Below, piece after piece: positions 1 to 7,447 of a stretch of DNA of 11,363 nt. Source of the DNA: JBBPYR01 sp038199755. GTDB taxonomy: Bacteria > Chloroflexota > Ktedonobacteria > Ktedonobacterales > Ktedonobacteraceae. The number at the start of each line of letters is the position of its first letter. Positions within the stretch are counted from its first letter, which is position 1. The notes beneath the pieces were generated by a model that made no database searches, was not told the origin of the DNA, and was given only the letters and a program-made list of their open reading frames with translations. The position numbers and the translations under genes were made by a program. The DNA lies in the NCBI GenBank assembly GCA_038199755.1, contig JBBPYR010000258.1, positions 1 through 11,363 of the forward strand, given 5' to 3'.

Positions 1-16
1 AGAAAGGAACATCGAC

Positions 17-193
17 ATGTTACAATTTATCACACGTTACATCCGCTACATCCTACCATTCGTCTTCCTGCTGCTCATCGCGACCTATCTCATCCTGTCG
101 CCCGCCCTCCACACCCACGCAGCAAGCCTCATCCACCACGTTGTGGCTGACCCCGGCTCATTGCTACCTGATATGCTCTGGTATGGTGACTGA
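17..193 (+). CDS. Small hypothetical protein with N-terminal hydrophobic segment
   Basis: This 58-residue ORF starts at ATG 17, preceded by a good ribosome binding site (AAAGGA at 3-8, about 8 nt upstream), and ends at TGA 191-193. Residues 1-12 are polar and basic (RYIRY). Residues 13-28 are strongly hydrophobic (PFVFLLLIATYLILSP), and an ALHTHAAS stretch follows that could be a signal-peptidase site. That leaves only about 20 residues of mature peptide. It could be a small membrane or secreted peptide, or the surviving 5' end of a longer secreted protein whose remainder was lost. I do not recognise a family. The Shine-Dalgarno match and the signal-like N-terminus argue for a real start, but the short length keeps confidence moderate. 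The neighbouring gene is convergent. Confidence 0.45.
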   Translation: MLQFITRYIRYILPFVFLLLIATYLILSPALHTHAASLIHHVVADPGSLLPDMLWYGD

Positions 194-196
194 TAA

Positions 197-265
197 CAGT
201 ATGTAATACTGAAGATTCGAGAGGCAGTTCATGTTGTGTATTTCAAATGTGTCTCTCGAACCTTC
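197..265. terminator. Stem-loops in the convergent gap (possible weak terminator)
   Basis: Two inverted repeats lie between the small ORF and the 3' end of the STAND gene. The first is CAGTAT/ATACTG (197-202 and 206-211, 3-nt loop). The second is TTCGAGAG (216-223) with CTCTCGAA (253-260), which after one mismatch is extended by GAAG (211-214) and CTTC (262-265). No clear T-tract follows on either strand, so a termination role is only suggested by the position between converging genes. Confidence 0.35.
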
Positions 266-271
266 GGTACT

Positions 272-2896
272 CTACCCATTAGGAAGTGAAGCTAACCACC
301 TTCTTACTTCTCCTGTACCACGATGCCCCATTTTTTCCAGTGTTATTGCACTTGCTTCCCCAAGTCTATAAGCCTCTGACGTATTACCATAAGCTCCAAA
401 TGTGCGTGCTAACCCATATTTCGCAAGAGCAATTAGGTCTTGACTCCCTTCCGGCGTAATCGAGAGCATCTCTTGAAAAGTCTTTTCAGCCTTTTCAAGC
501 ATCAGTTGTTCTAGGAAAACATGCCCATACTCATATAAGCCATTAGCAGTAATCTGTGGAACACCTATTTTTCGTGCTAAAGTTAAGCCTTCTTGTAAAT
601 ACTTTTCAGCTTGCTTATAATGCCCTTGTTTACGCGTAGTTAACCCTAAACTTATAAGAAGTACACTCGTTAACTCACGATGATTACTTTGACGTACTAT
701 TGTTAACCCTTCTTGAAAGTACTTTTCAGCGTGTGTATAGTCACCTCGTTCACTGGCAAGATCTCCGAGATTATTCAATAAGCCGCTCATCCATTCCTTA
801 TGACCAATTTTTTTTGCTAACTCTAAACCTTCTTTAAAATATATTTCGGCTTGCGTGTGTTTTCCTTGTTCCCCTAAAGTCGTTCCTAATATAACTAGCA
901 TACTACACGTTTGTTCGCGATCCTCAATTTGACGGGCAATAGCCAGCCCCTCTTGTAAATAAACTTCTGCCTCAACGTAGTTTCCCTTTATAGAAGCAAT
1001 GGAGCCAAGTCGCCCAAGTATGCTACATATACGCCAATCATATGCGAGCATTCGAGCAATAGTAAGCCCTTCCTGTAGATATGCTTCAGTTTGATTATAT
1101 TTACCTTGCCGCCCGGTCACACCTCCAAGATCAGTCAGCAAAGAACATATCGCTTCCTGGTCGTCATTCTTTCGTGCAATATCCAACCCTTTTTGCAAAT
1201 ATTCGGTAGCTTGAGCATATTCTCCTTGCTTTCGTGCGATGCGTCCGAGGAAGAGCAGGATGTTGGTGATGTTGTGGCTATCATTCTGGGCTTGCGCGGC
1301 TTCGTAGGCGCGTTGCAGGTGCTGGCGCGCCAGCGTGTAGAGGCCGCGTGAGAGTAGATAGGGGGCAAAGGCCAGCGCGATGCGTATGAGGTGCATGGTT
1401 TGCCCCTGCTCATGCGCCATTTCCAGGGTGGCTAGGATGTTTGTGCTGCCACGTTCGAGCACTTCATACTCTTTCTTGTGCCCCTCCACATAGTCCATTA
1501 CGTACTGCATCAAGCGCTTATGAGGACCATGGTCGTCGCCAAGCTGCATGCGAGCATAGTCGGCTATCGTCTGGTGCAGAGTGTAACGATCATCCGCGCT
1601 ACTTTCGAGCAAGCCCATGCCACTCAGCACATCGAGCGTATCAGCTGTGCAAGCGGCAACGGCAAGCGCAGCCTGCTCTGAAAAGCTATTTGGTTTCGCG
1701 GGAAAAACGGCGAGCGCGTAAAACGCCTTACGCTGCTGCTCCTCAAAATACTGCTCGCTGACGGCAAAGACGGTCTCCAATGAAAGATGGGCGTCCTTTT
1801 TCAGGCTCGAATGGGCATCAGAGGGTGCTTGAGGCTCACTGAGTTTGAGCCGTTCCTCCGCCGAACTCAGGCGATGAAGAGCAGTTTGAATACGGCGCGA
1901 CGAACCAGTAGAGGCCTGCACACGCAGATAATTCCCAATAACCGTCAGGGCAAGCGGCAAGCCTCCCACCGTATTGATCAATTCCTGCGCCTTTTGCCCT
2001 TCTCGTTGCATCACATCCGGTGCCAACAGACGCAATAGCTCAATGCTTTGCTCTTTTTCCAACTCCTTGACGCTGACCGCACCACCAGCACCAGGGGCAA
2101 ATTGAGCTGCCAGCGTAGGAAAGCGCGTCGTGACCAGGTGAGCACAATTGGGACCTCCCACCTTGAAGAGCAGCGCATCCTCTATTTTCCAAGCATCATC
2201 AATCACCAAAAGCAGACGGCGCCCACCTATTACCCCGCGCAGGGTTCTGGCACGCGCCTCGTTGCTCATCTCCGTCGCCATGTCTGCCTCTGGTATCTTT
2301 AGCACCCGCTCCCAGTGACTGAGCAAACCGGAAGAGTTCGGCTTGGGTCCCAAGCCAGCCCATAAAATACCATCAGAAAAGTGCCTGCGCACACCCCCAT
2401 CATGCGCCAGCGCAATCGCAAGAGCCGTTTTACCCACCCCTGGCAGACCATTCAGAGCCGTTAATGCCACACTCTCCCCGTTCCCTCTGTTCCCCTCGTG
2501 CTGCTCCAACAACTGCCCTCGCAGTTGTGCCAGTTCCCTGCCGCGCCCCACCAGCGAGATCGCGGTTGGCCGTGGGATGAAGGGATCATAGATCGCATTG
2601 GCTGCAACCATGGCAGATGTGGTAACTGTGGTAGGCTCATCTTGTAGCGTTGCCATCTTCGCGGCCACCCATTTTTCCGTGGCCTCCAACTCCAATTCCG
2701 CTTCGCTCTTGCCAAAAATCGCACACAACTTCCTTCGAAAATAGGGGCCGGGTCTCGTCAAACCGCGTTCCCAGCGGCTGATATTTACATCTGTTGTACC
2801 AATGCGGTCGGCTAGTTCTTGCTGCGACAATTTGAGGGAAATACGGGCTTCGGCCAAGTGGAGTCTAGGTTGAGGATTCGTTTCTGCCTTTGCCAT
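272..2896 (-). CDS. HTH-NB-ARC-TPR STAND-family regulator
   Basis: An 874-residue cytoplasmic signalling NTPase. I chose the ATG at 2896 because GGAAAGGAGC sits 5-6 nt upstream of it; a longer reading frame to 2968 has no such site. Domains in order: a Cro/C1-type helix-turn-helix at about 12-64 (LSQQELADRIGTTDVNISRWERG); an NB-ARC ATPase at about 115-330 with P-loop GLPGVGKT (150-157), Walker B LLLVIDDAW (228-236), LVTTRF (254-259) and GGLPLAL (311-317); a winged-helix-like region ending near YTLHQTIADYAR (438-449); then about nine TPRs from 505 to 850, seven with a clear (K/R)QGxY-type core. Known STAND proteins of this architecture are ATP/ADP switches in which the TPRs sense a ligand and the HTH binds DNA; the ligand here is unknown. 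The TPR-coding DNA (272 to about 1240) is much more AT-rich than the rest of the gene. It is divergent from the winged-helix gene at 3043. There is no toxic effector domain at either end. Confidence 0.9.
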   Translation of the reverse strand: MAKAETNPQPRLHLAEARISLKLSQQELADRIGTTDVNISRWERGLTRPGPYFRRKLCAIFGKSEAELELEATEKWVAAKMATLQDEPTTVTTSAMVAANAIYDPFIPRPTAISLVGRGRELAQLRGQLLEQHEGNRGNGESVALTALNGLPGVGKTALAIALAHDGGVRRHFSDGILWAGLGPKPNSSGLLSHWERVLKIPEADMATEMSNEARARTLRGVIGGRRLLLVIDDAWKIEDALLFKVGGPNCAHLVTTRFPTLAAQFAPGAGGAVSVKELEKEQSIELLRLLAPDVMQREGQKAQELINTVGGLPLALTVIGNYLRVQASTGSSRRIQTALHRLSSAEERLKLSEPQAPSDAHSSLKKDAHLSLETVFAVSEQYFEEQQRKAFYALAVFPAKPNSFSEQAALAVAACTADTLDVLSGMGLLESSADDRYTLHQTIADYARMQLGDDHGPHKRLMQYVMDYVEGHKKEYEVLERGSTNILATLEMAHEQGQTMHLIRIALAFAPYLLSRGLYTLARQHLQRAYEAAQAQNDSHNITNILLFLGRIARKQGEYAQATEYLQKGLDIARKNDDQEAICSLLTDLGGVTGRQGKYNQTEAYLQEGLTIARMLAYDWRICSILGRLGSIASIKGNYVEAEVYLQEGLAIARQIEDREQTCSMLVILGTTLGEQGKHTQAEIYFKEGLELAKKIGHKEWMSGLLNNLGDLASERGDYTHAEKYFQEGLTIVRQSNHRELTSVLLISLGLTTRKQGHYKQAEKYLQEGLTLARKIGVPQITANGLYEYGHVFLEQLMLEKAEKTFQEMLSITPEGSQDLIALAKYGLARTFGAYGNTSEAYRLGEASAITLEKMGHRGTGEVRRWLASLPNG

Positions 2897-3042
2897 AGAT
2901 GCTCCTTTCCAGGAGTCACAGAAAAATGATAATTCTGTTAAGAGAAATGATACCACAAGTTGTTCCATAAGTACACCGTTTCAAGGCATAATTAAGGCAC
3001 GAATAGAGAATACCTACATCTCGACAGACTGGGAGCGACACT
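2897..3042. promoter_or_regulatory. Divergent intergenic region between STAND gene and winged-helix gene
   Basis: This 146-bp region must hold both promoters. For the leftward STAND gene the best ribosome binding site is AAAGGAGC close to 2896. A weak minus-strand promoter can be drawn (TTGTGG, 18-nt spacer, AATTAT), but it matches consensus poorly. For the rightward gene, CATAAT near 2986-2991 is a 5/6 match to a -10 box without a convincing -35. GGGAG lies upstream of ATG 3043 as a ribosome binding site. The sequence GAGAAATGATACCA (2942-2955) recurs exactly at 7374-7387 upstream of the second STAND gene. If the HTH of the STAND protein is autoregulatory, its operator should be here. Confidence 0.45.
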
Positions 3043-3567
3043 ATGCAAGTGGCCACAAAAGAAAAAACTATTACGAATAACAACCCTAGTATACAAAAAC
3101 AAGAACAAGATATCTTCCTCCATTTCTCACTGCTCGACTCGTTGCCAGCAGGTCATACTCTAGTAATAAACAGAACCTTGGGTACACTTTCTCATATAGC
3201 AGTCGAAGGAGACCGCGCACGGCTACTTGGCCAGCAACAATTTACGGCCAGTGAACTCAGTATTCTCTTGCCTCTGCTCGAATCCTTTCCTTATTATTGC
3301 CCCTACGAAGAATTATTCGCGCACTTCTATTACAACACGGCCAACGAGCAGACCATTGCTAGTGCCCGCGAACACCTACAGCAAGCCCAGCAAGATGGCA
3401 ACTGGGATCAAGAAATGCGTTCAGTGCGCAACATGCTTTCGCGTGCTCGCCTCAAGGCCCGCACCCTCGGTCTCGATGTGGCATCCATTCTTGAAACTGG
3501 CTACATTCTCAAAGTTGGTCCTATCCCCACAATCCCCACAATCTCCCATCGCCCAAGGAACCACTAA
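3043..3567 (+). CDS. OmpR-like winged-helix protein without receiver domain
   Basis: A 174-residue protein. Residues 1-30 are polar and probably disordered. Residues about 38-157 follow the layout of an OmpR/PhoB C-terminal DNA-binding domain: a short beta region (HTLVINRTLGTLSHI), then FTASELSILLPLLESF (67-82) matching the LT-x-E-x-x-LL helix, then PYEELFAHFYY (87-97), then VRNMLSRARLKART (128-141) in the place of the recognition helix, and ILETGYILK (149-157) for the wing that in the family ends in GxGY-x-L. About 30 residues (98-127, Gln-rich and helical) are inserted ahead of the putative recognition helix, so DNA binding could be altered or lost. No receiver domain is present. The C-terminus is Pro/Thr-rich (IPTIPTI). 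The start is supported by GGGAG about 8 nt upstream. It is divergent from one STAND gene and convergent with the other. Fold assignment is by motif reading only. Confidence 0.65.
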   Translation: MQVATKEKTITNNNPSIQKQEQDIFLHFSLLDSLPAGHTLVINRTLGTLSHIAVEGDRARLLGQQQFTASELSILLPLLESFPYYCPYEELFAHFYYNTANEQTIASAREHLQQAQQDGNWDQEMRSVRNMLSRARLKARTLGLDVASILETGYILKVGPIPTIPTISHRPRNH

Positions 3568-3575
3568 CAAAGAGC

Positions 3576-3621
3576 AAAAGAGAGAGGCGACCCCGTTTCA
3601 GCGAGGTCGCCTCTCTCTTTT
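3576..3621. terminator. Bidirectional intrinsic terminator, perfect 17-bp stem
   Basis: The left arm at 3576-3592 (AAAAGAGAGAGGCGACC) and the right arm at 3605-3621 (GGTCGCCTCTCTCTTTT) are exact reverse complements around a 12-nt loop. The arms begin with A-runs and end in T-runs, so transcripts from either side end in U. The stem begins 9 nt after the stop codon of the winged-helix gene and can also serve the convergent STAND gene ending at 3732. Confidence 0.85.
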
Positions 3622-3731
3622 ACCTACTCTTATAGACACATTTTTTCTTATACAACATCCCTATTTCTTATACTAGTGTCTTATAATTGTGCTTTCTCGT
3701 CACCATCTCACCTCTTCACACCTCTTTCCTC

Positions 3732-6700
3732 TTATCTCACTGCAAACTCTATCAATAGTGGCCTGACATAGCGCACAAATGTATCAGGTCTATCCTCTTG
3801 CAAGCTGTAAAGCGGTGTCAACAACACAGGTGGCAAGCCTAAGGTCAGCGCATGCCGAATGATCCGCACCGCCTCCTCACAGGAAGACGCCCGCTGATAA
3901 TAATAGAGCATCAGCATCCCCTTCCAAAAATAAGCGTCCCACTCCTCTACCTTTAGTGGAATGGCCGTCTCCATCCGCTCTAAACCATCCTTCACCTTAC
4001 GACGCAAGCCCAGAGCTACCCCTTGACAGACGAGTGCCTCATAGCTTTGCGCATTGACGGTTGCTGTGATCTCCTCTAGTCGTGTCGCTAACTCTATTCC
4101 TGCCCTTTGCTTACCCATCCCTGCCCATTCAGCCATCCATGCCGCATTCACATCCATAGTATTCAGTTCATGCGCACAAGCAAAATCCTGCTTTGCCTCA
4201 GACCTGCGATACACGAACAGATAGCTCATGCCACGATTGGAGTGTGTAACCGCATTGTGAGGCTCACGCGCTATCGCCTCGCTGTAGTCCGTAATCGCCT
4301 GCTCATACTCTTTCAGCTTTTGGTGAGCTAGCCCGCGATTATAATAAACAACTGCATCCTGCGGACTCAGCGTCATCGCCTCTGTATAGTCTGCTATCCC
4401 CTGCTCATACTCTTTCAACTTGGCATACGCATTGCCACGATTGCTGTATGCACGCGCATATTGAGCATTGAGAGCAATCGCCTCCGTATAATCCGCTATC
4501 GCTTGCTTATACTGCTCTTGATTATAGTGTGCATTGCCACGGTTATTATAGGCAGAGGTATACCTCGGATTGAGAGCAATCGCCTCGGTATAGTCCGCTA
4601 TCGCTTGCTTATACTCTTTTTGATAGTGATACGCTAGCCCGCGATTGTTATACACAAACGCATACTTAAAATCCAGGGCAATCGCCTCTGTATAGTCCGC
4701 TATCGCCCGCCCATACTCTTTTTGATAATGATATGCACTGCCACGATTGTTATAAGCTAATACATAGTGAGCATCAAGTGTTATTGCCGTCGTATAGTCC
4801 GCGATTGCTCGTTCATAATTTTGCTGATAATAATACGCCAGACCGCGATTATTGTAGACCTCTGTATACAGAGAGTCACGGGTTATTGCTTGCGTATAAT
4901 CCACGATCGCCTGCTCATAGCTTTTCTGTTTATAATACGCATTGCCTCTCATAGTATAGGCGGCAACATACTCTGGCCATAACTCAATTGCGCGATTGAA
5001 CAAGGAAATACATTCTTTATATTTATTTTTCTCGAAACGTTGTCTACCCATCTCATAACAAATTTCAGCGGTAACTTTACATAACTCACGCTCTTTGCTT
5101 AAACGGGTCAATGCTCGCTCATACCAGATGAGAGCCTTGGCTGGCTCCCTCCTGCGATAACTCTCAGCAAAGCGCCACCACAGTGTACCCTCTAACTCCT
5201 GCAGGCACCCTATAACAGGGTCAGGAAAACTAGGTGTATAATCCTGCACCAGTTGGACTAATGCTTCCAGTCCTGCCGAAACAGTCGTTGCATAACGATA
5301 ATCCGTGCTACTAATCATCGGCAAGCCTTGCGTGGCCCACATCCACCACCTCTTGTGTGGCTGTTGAATAGCGCATTCAAAGAAAGCACCCAACTTGGTC
5401 ACATCTTGATGGATATTCTGGCGATACACACTAGCAGCAATCATGAAGGGTAAAGCAAAGCGCACGCCCTCCATCGGTTGAAGCCAGAAGTATTGCTCCG
5501 TCAGATCAAGATAGGCAGCAACCCATTCGTCATCTTGCAAGCGTTCCTTCAACGTGCTATCACCCATGCGCTCCTCTTGAGCGGCCAGAGCTGTTGTGAA
5601 AGTGGCTATAAGCTGCTTGATGATCGCGACAATCTCAGATTCGCCCCGATGCTCAAACAGCCACAGACGTAGAAAGTAGCGCACCTCCTGATGAAGTGCA
5701 GGCTGCTCTTTTTGAGTGAAGAGAAAGCTATAGTGGCAATACAAACGGCTCAACTCGCGGCTACAACCCACCTCCGCGTGCTCTGGCGAAAGTCCCAGCG
5801 CGATAGCAAGCGCAGCGAGATTGTCGGATCGCCTGAGCAAAGCCAAGCCATAGAGCTGCAAGAGGTCCGCCGTCTTCGCTTTCGTGTGCAGCAGATAACG
5901 GCACACCATCTCATCCACAATCTCGCGCTTACCATCGACCTCTTGGGTAATGGCTTCGACGCTTGCCGTTTCCACATACAAGCCCGCCGCGATCTTGACC
6001 GCCAGCGGCACTCCCTGCGTGACATCCAGAATGCGTTTCGCCTGTAATTTCTTAATGCGCGCTAGTGGTAGCTCATGGTACGTCTGCTCACAGATCACAT
6101 CAAAATATGCCTGGATATCGCTCAGTGTGAGCGCACCCACATCCCCTGAGTTGAAGTTCACCGGCAAGCCACGATCAGAAGGCACCAAGTCTTTGTAGCC
6201 ATACTCGATATCTTGACGGCGTCCGTACTGCTTGACACCCGCCCACAGATTAGCGCGTCCCGCCAGCACCCAGCCCACACGCGGGCCCGCAGCAGCCATC
6301 ACAAGACGCAGCAGCCCGTCACCCTCATCAATCTCCTCATAGCTATCAAAGCAGATCAAGAGCGGATAGCTACTCGCCATCTCGCTCAGATCCCTGCCCA
6401 GAGCCAATCCCTGTGGCAATTCTGGATGGAGGAAGTCCTCCAAGCCTTTGCCCAGGCGCGTGTGTAGGGCAGCACGAACCTGATCCAGTTGCTCTTGCGT
6501 GAATTTGGTAGCGTTGTCACCCTCCACCACTTTTGGCTGCTTAATAAACCCTTTGCCACCGATGAGATGAGAACGAGCCAGCCATGACAGTGTGTCCACC
6601 TGTATCACGTCCTGCTGCTGTACAACCGCATTGTCATCCACGTTAGAGGAACGCAGCATCCATAACAGAGCGTTCATATCCATCACTTGCAACCAGCTAA

Positions 6701-7241
6701 AACAGCCATCACGTTGCAAGCACTCCAACTGGGCGTACACATCCTTCTTCGCCTGCTCCACATGCTGTACCGCTGTATGATAGTGCTTGAAATCTGTCAC
6801 AGGCCTATCAAATGCGCTAGCCAACTGACTGCACAGGGCCTCATAATAGTCAGTTGCCGCCACCTCTTGCTCCACAGCAGGCTGAAAGATGCTAAGCCTG
6901 CCCTCAACCGCGAACTCCCAATCCACCAGTTTACTCACCACTAGCCCTGATTGCTCTGAACCCATCTCCAACGCAATCTCGCGATACTGCTTGAGCAGGG
7001 TACTCTTGCCAAAACCACCACGCCCATACAACAACACCACTAGCCCTTGCAACTTATTACTTGGCGAAGGTGCCATCGTCACAAAAACATCCTCAGGAGC
7101 AAACTGAGCTAGTCGCCGTTGCCAACGCTGCAGAAAAATCTCAAACAGATCAAGCTGCTGCTGGCGACCAATAAAAATTGTACTCAGATCAAAAGCCTCG
7201 TCCGCTACCGGCGGAGAGGCCTCGATACCGTAATGCGCCAT
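3732..7241 (-). CDS. Large STAND-like P-loop NTPase with nine C-terminal TPRs
   Basis: A 1169-residue protein. I prefer the ATG at 7241, which has GAGAGGTGG about 6 nt upstream; an in-frame GTG at 7301 has no properly spaced ribosome binding site. Residues 20-35 resemble the entry of STAND ATPases (FIGRQQQLDLFEIFL). The P-loop is GRGGFGKST (73-81). A Walker B-like LLICFDSYEEID (294-305) is followed by a sensor-like WVLAGRAN (324-331) and GVPLAV (410-415), which fits the GLPL motif of NB-ARC/NACHT-type proteins. The gap from P-loop to Walker B is about 210 residues, far longer than the roughly 75-80 in the neighbouring NB-ARC protein. Residues 726-1031 are nine consecutive 34-residue TPRs (pattern AYNNRGxAYxxxxxYxxAIADYTEAI). 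The last 140 residues are helical and lack a recognised domain. No N-terminal effector is visible. TPRs usually bind peptides or other proteins, so this is likely a ligand-sensing or scaffold ATPase. Its partner is unknown. Confidence 0.85.
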   Translation of the reverse strand: MAHYGIEASPPVADEAFDLSTIFIGRQQQLDLFEIFLQRWQRRLAQFAPEDVFVTMAPSPSNKLQGLVVLLYGRGGFGKSTLLKQYREIALEMGSEQSGLVVSKLVDWEFAVEGRLSIFQPAVEQEVAATDYYEALCSQLASAFDRPVTDFKHYHTAVQHVEQAKKDVYAQLECLQRDGCFSWLQVMDMNALLWMLRSSNVDDNAVVQQQDVIQVDTLSWLARSHLIGGKGFIKQPKVVEGDNATKFTQEQLDQVRAALHTRLGKGLEDFLHPELPQGLALGRDLSEMASSYPLLICFDSYEEIDEGDGLLRLVMAAAGPRVGWVLAGRANLWAGVKQYGRRQDIEYGYKDLVPSDRGLPVNFNSGDVGALTLSDIQAYFDVICEQTYHELPLARIKKLQAKRILDVTQGVPLAVKIAAGLYVETASVEAITQEVDGKREIVDEMVCRYLLHTKAKTADLLQLYGLALLRRSDNLAALAIALGLSPEHAEVGCSRELSRLYCHYSFLFTQKEQPALHQEVRYFLRLWLFEHRGESEIVAIIKQLIATFTTALAAQEERMGDSTLKERLQDDEWVAAYLDLTEQYFWLQPMEGVRFALPFMIAASVYRQNIHQDVTKLGAFFECAIQQPHKRWWMWATQGLPMISSTDYRYATTVSAGLEALVQLVQDYTPSFPDPVIGCLQELEGTLWWRFAESYRRREPAKALIWYERALTRLSKERELCKVTAEICYEMGRQRFEKNKYKECISLFNRAIELWPEYVAAYTMRGNAYYKQKSYEQAIVDYTQAITRDSLYTEVYNNRGLAYYYQQNYERAIADYTTAITLDAHYVLAYNNRGSAYHYQKEYGRAIADYTEAIALDFKYAFVYNNRGLAYHYQKEYKQAIADYTEAIALNPRYTSAYNNRGNAHYNQEQYKQAIADYTEAIALNAQYARAYSNRGNAYAKLKEYEQGIADYTEAMTLSPQDAVVYYNRGLAHQKLKEYEQAITDYSEAIAREPHNAVTHSNRGMSYLFVYRRSEAKQDFACAHELNTMDVNAAWMAEWAGMGKQRAGIELATRLEEITATVNAQSYEALVCQGVALGLRRKVKDGLERMETAIPLKVEEWDAYFWKGMLMLYYYQRASSCEEAVRIIRHALTLGLPPVLLTPLYSLQEDRPDTFVRYVRPLLIEFAVR
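4149..5066 (-). repeat. Tandem 102-bp repeats encoding nine TPR units
   Basis: Within the STAND-like gene the DNA has a strict 102-bp period, equal to 34 codons. For example, CGCCTC at 4581 recurs at 4683. Units 3 to 7 are the most alike at DNA as well as protein level; units 1 and 9 are the most diverged. This pattern is expected when internal units expand by unequal recombination and the outer ones are older. Confidence 0.85.
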
Positions 7242-7447
7242 CGACAACCACCTCTCTACACACAACACATCAGATGCGCTTACTGACTCTCCACGCCACA
7301 CCCTCTACTACTTTTCTCTATTTCACTGCAAATACACTCTACCACTATGCAAAACGAATGTGAACATAGAAATGAGAAATGATACCAAGAAGTCCTAATC
7401 CACTCCATATATAGAAGAATAACCATACAAAACCTTCACCTCCAAGC
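7242..7447. promoter_or_regulatory. Upstream region of the TPR NTPase gene
   Basis: This 206-bp AT-rich stretch lies between the NTPase start and the first recognisable codon of the protease remnant. On the minus strand it contains GAGAGGTGG as the ribosome binding site for ATG 7241 and, further upstream, the copy of the 14-nt sequence (7374-7387) shared with the other STAND gene. A TTCTTG, 17-nt spacer, TATGTT arrangement overlaps that copy but is a weak promoter match. The protease remnant has no start codon, ribosome binding site or promoter here that I can support. Confidence 0.4.

Noticed and set aside
1091..2591. Multiple plus-strand open frames opposite the first STAND gene
   Set aside because: All are antisense shadows of a gene with continuous recognisable domains.
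7242..7301. GTG at 7301 as start of the TPR NTPase
   Set aside because: The purine-rich sequence there overlaps the codon itself with no spacing, whereas ATG 7241 has GAGAGGTGG at a proper distance and the conserved region begins after it.
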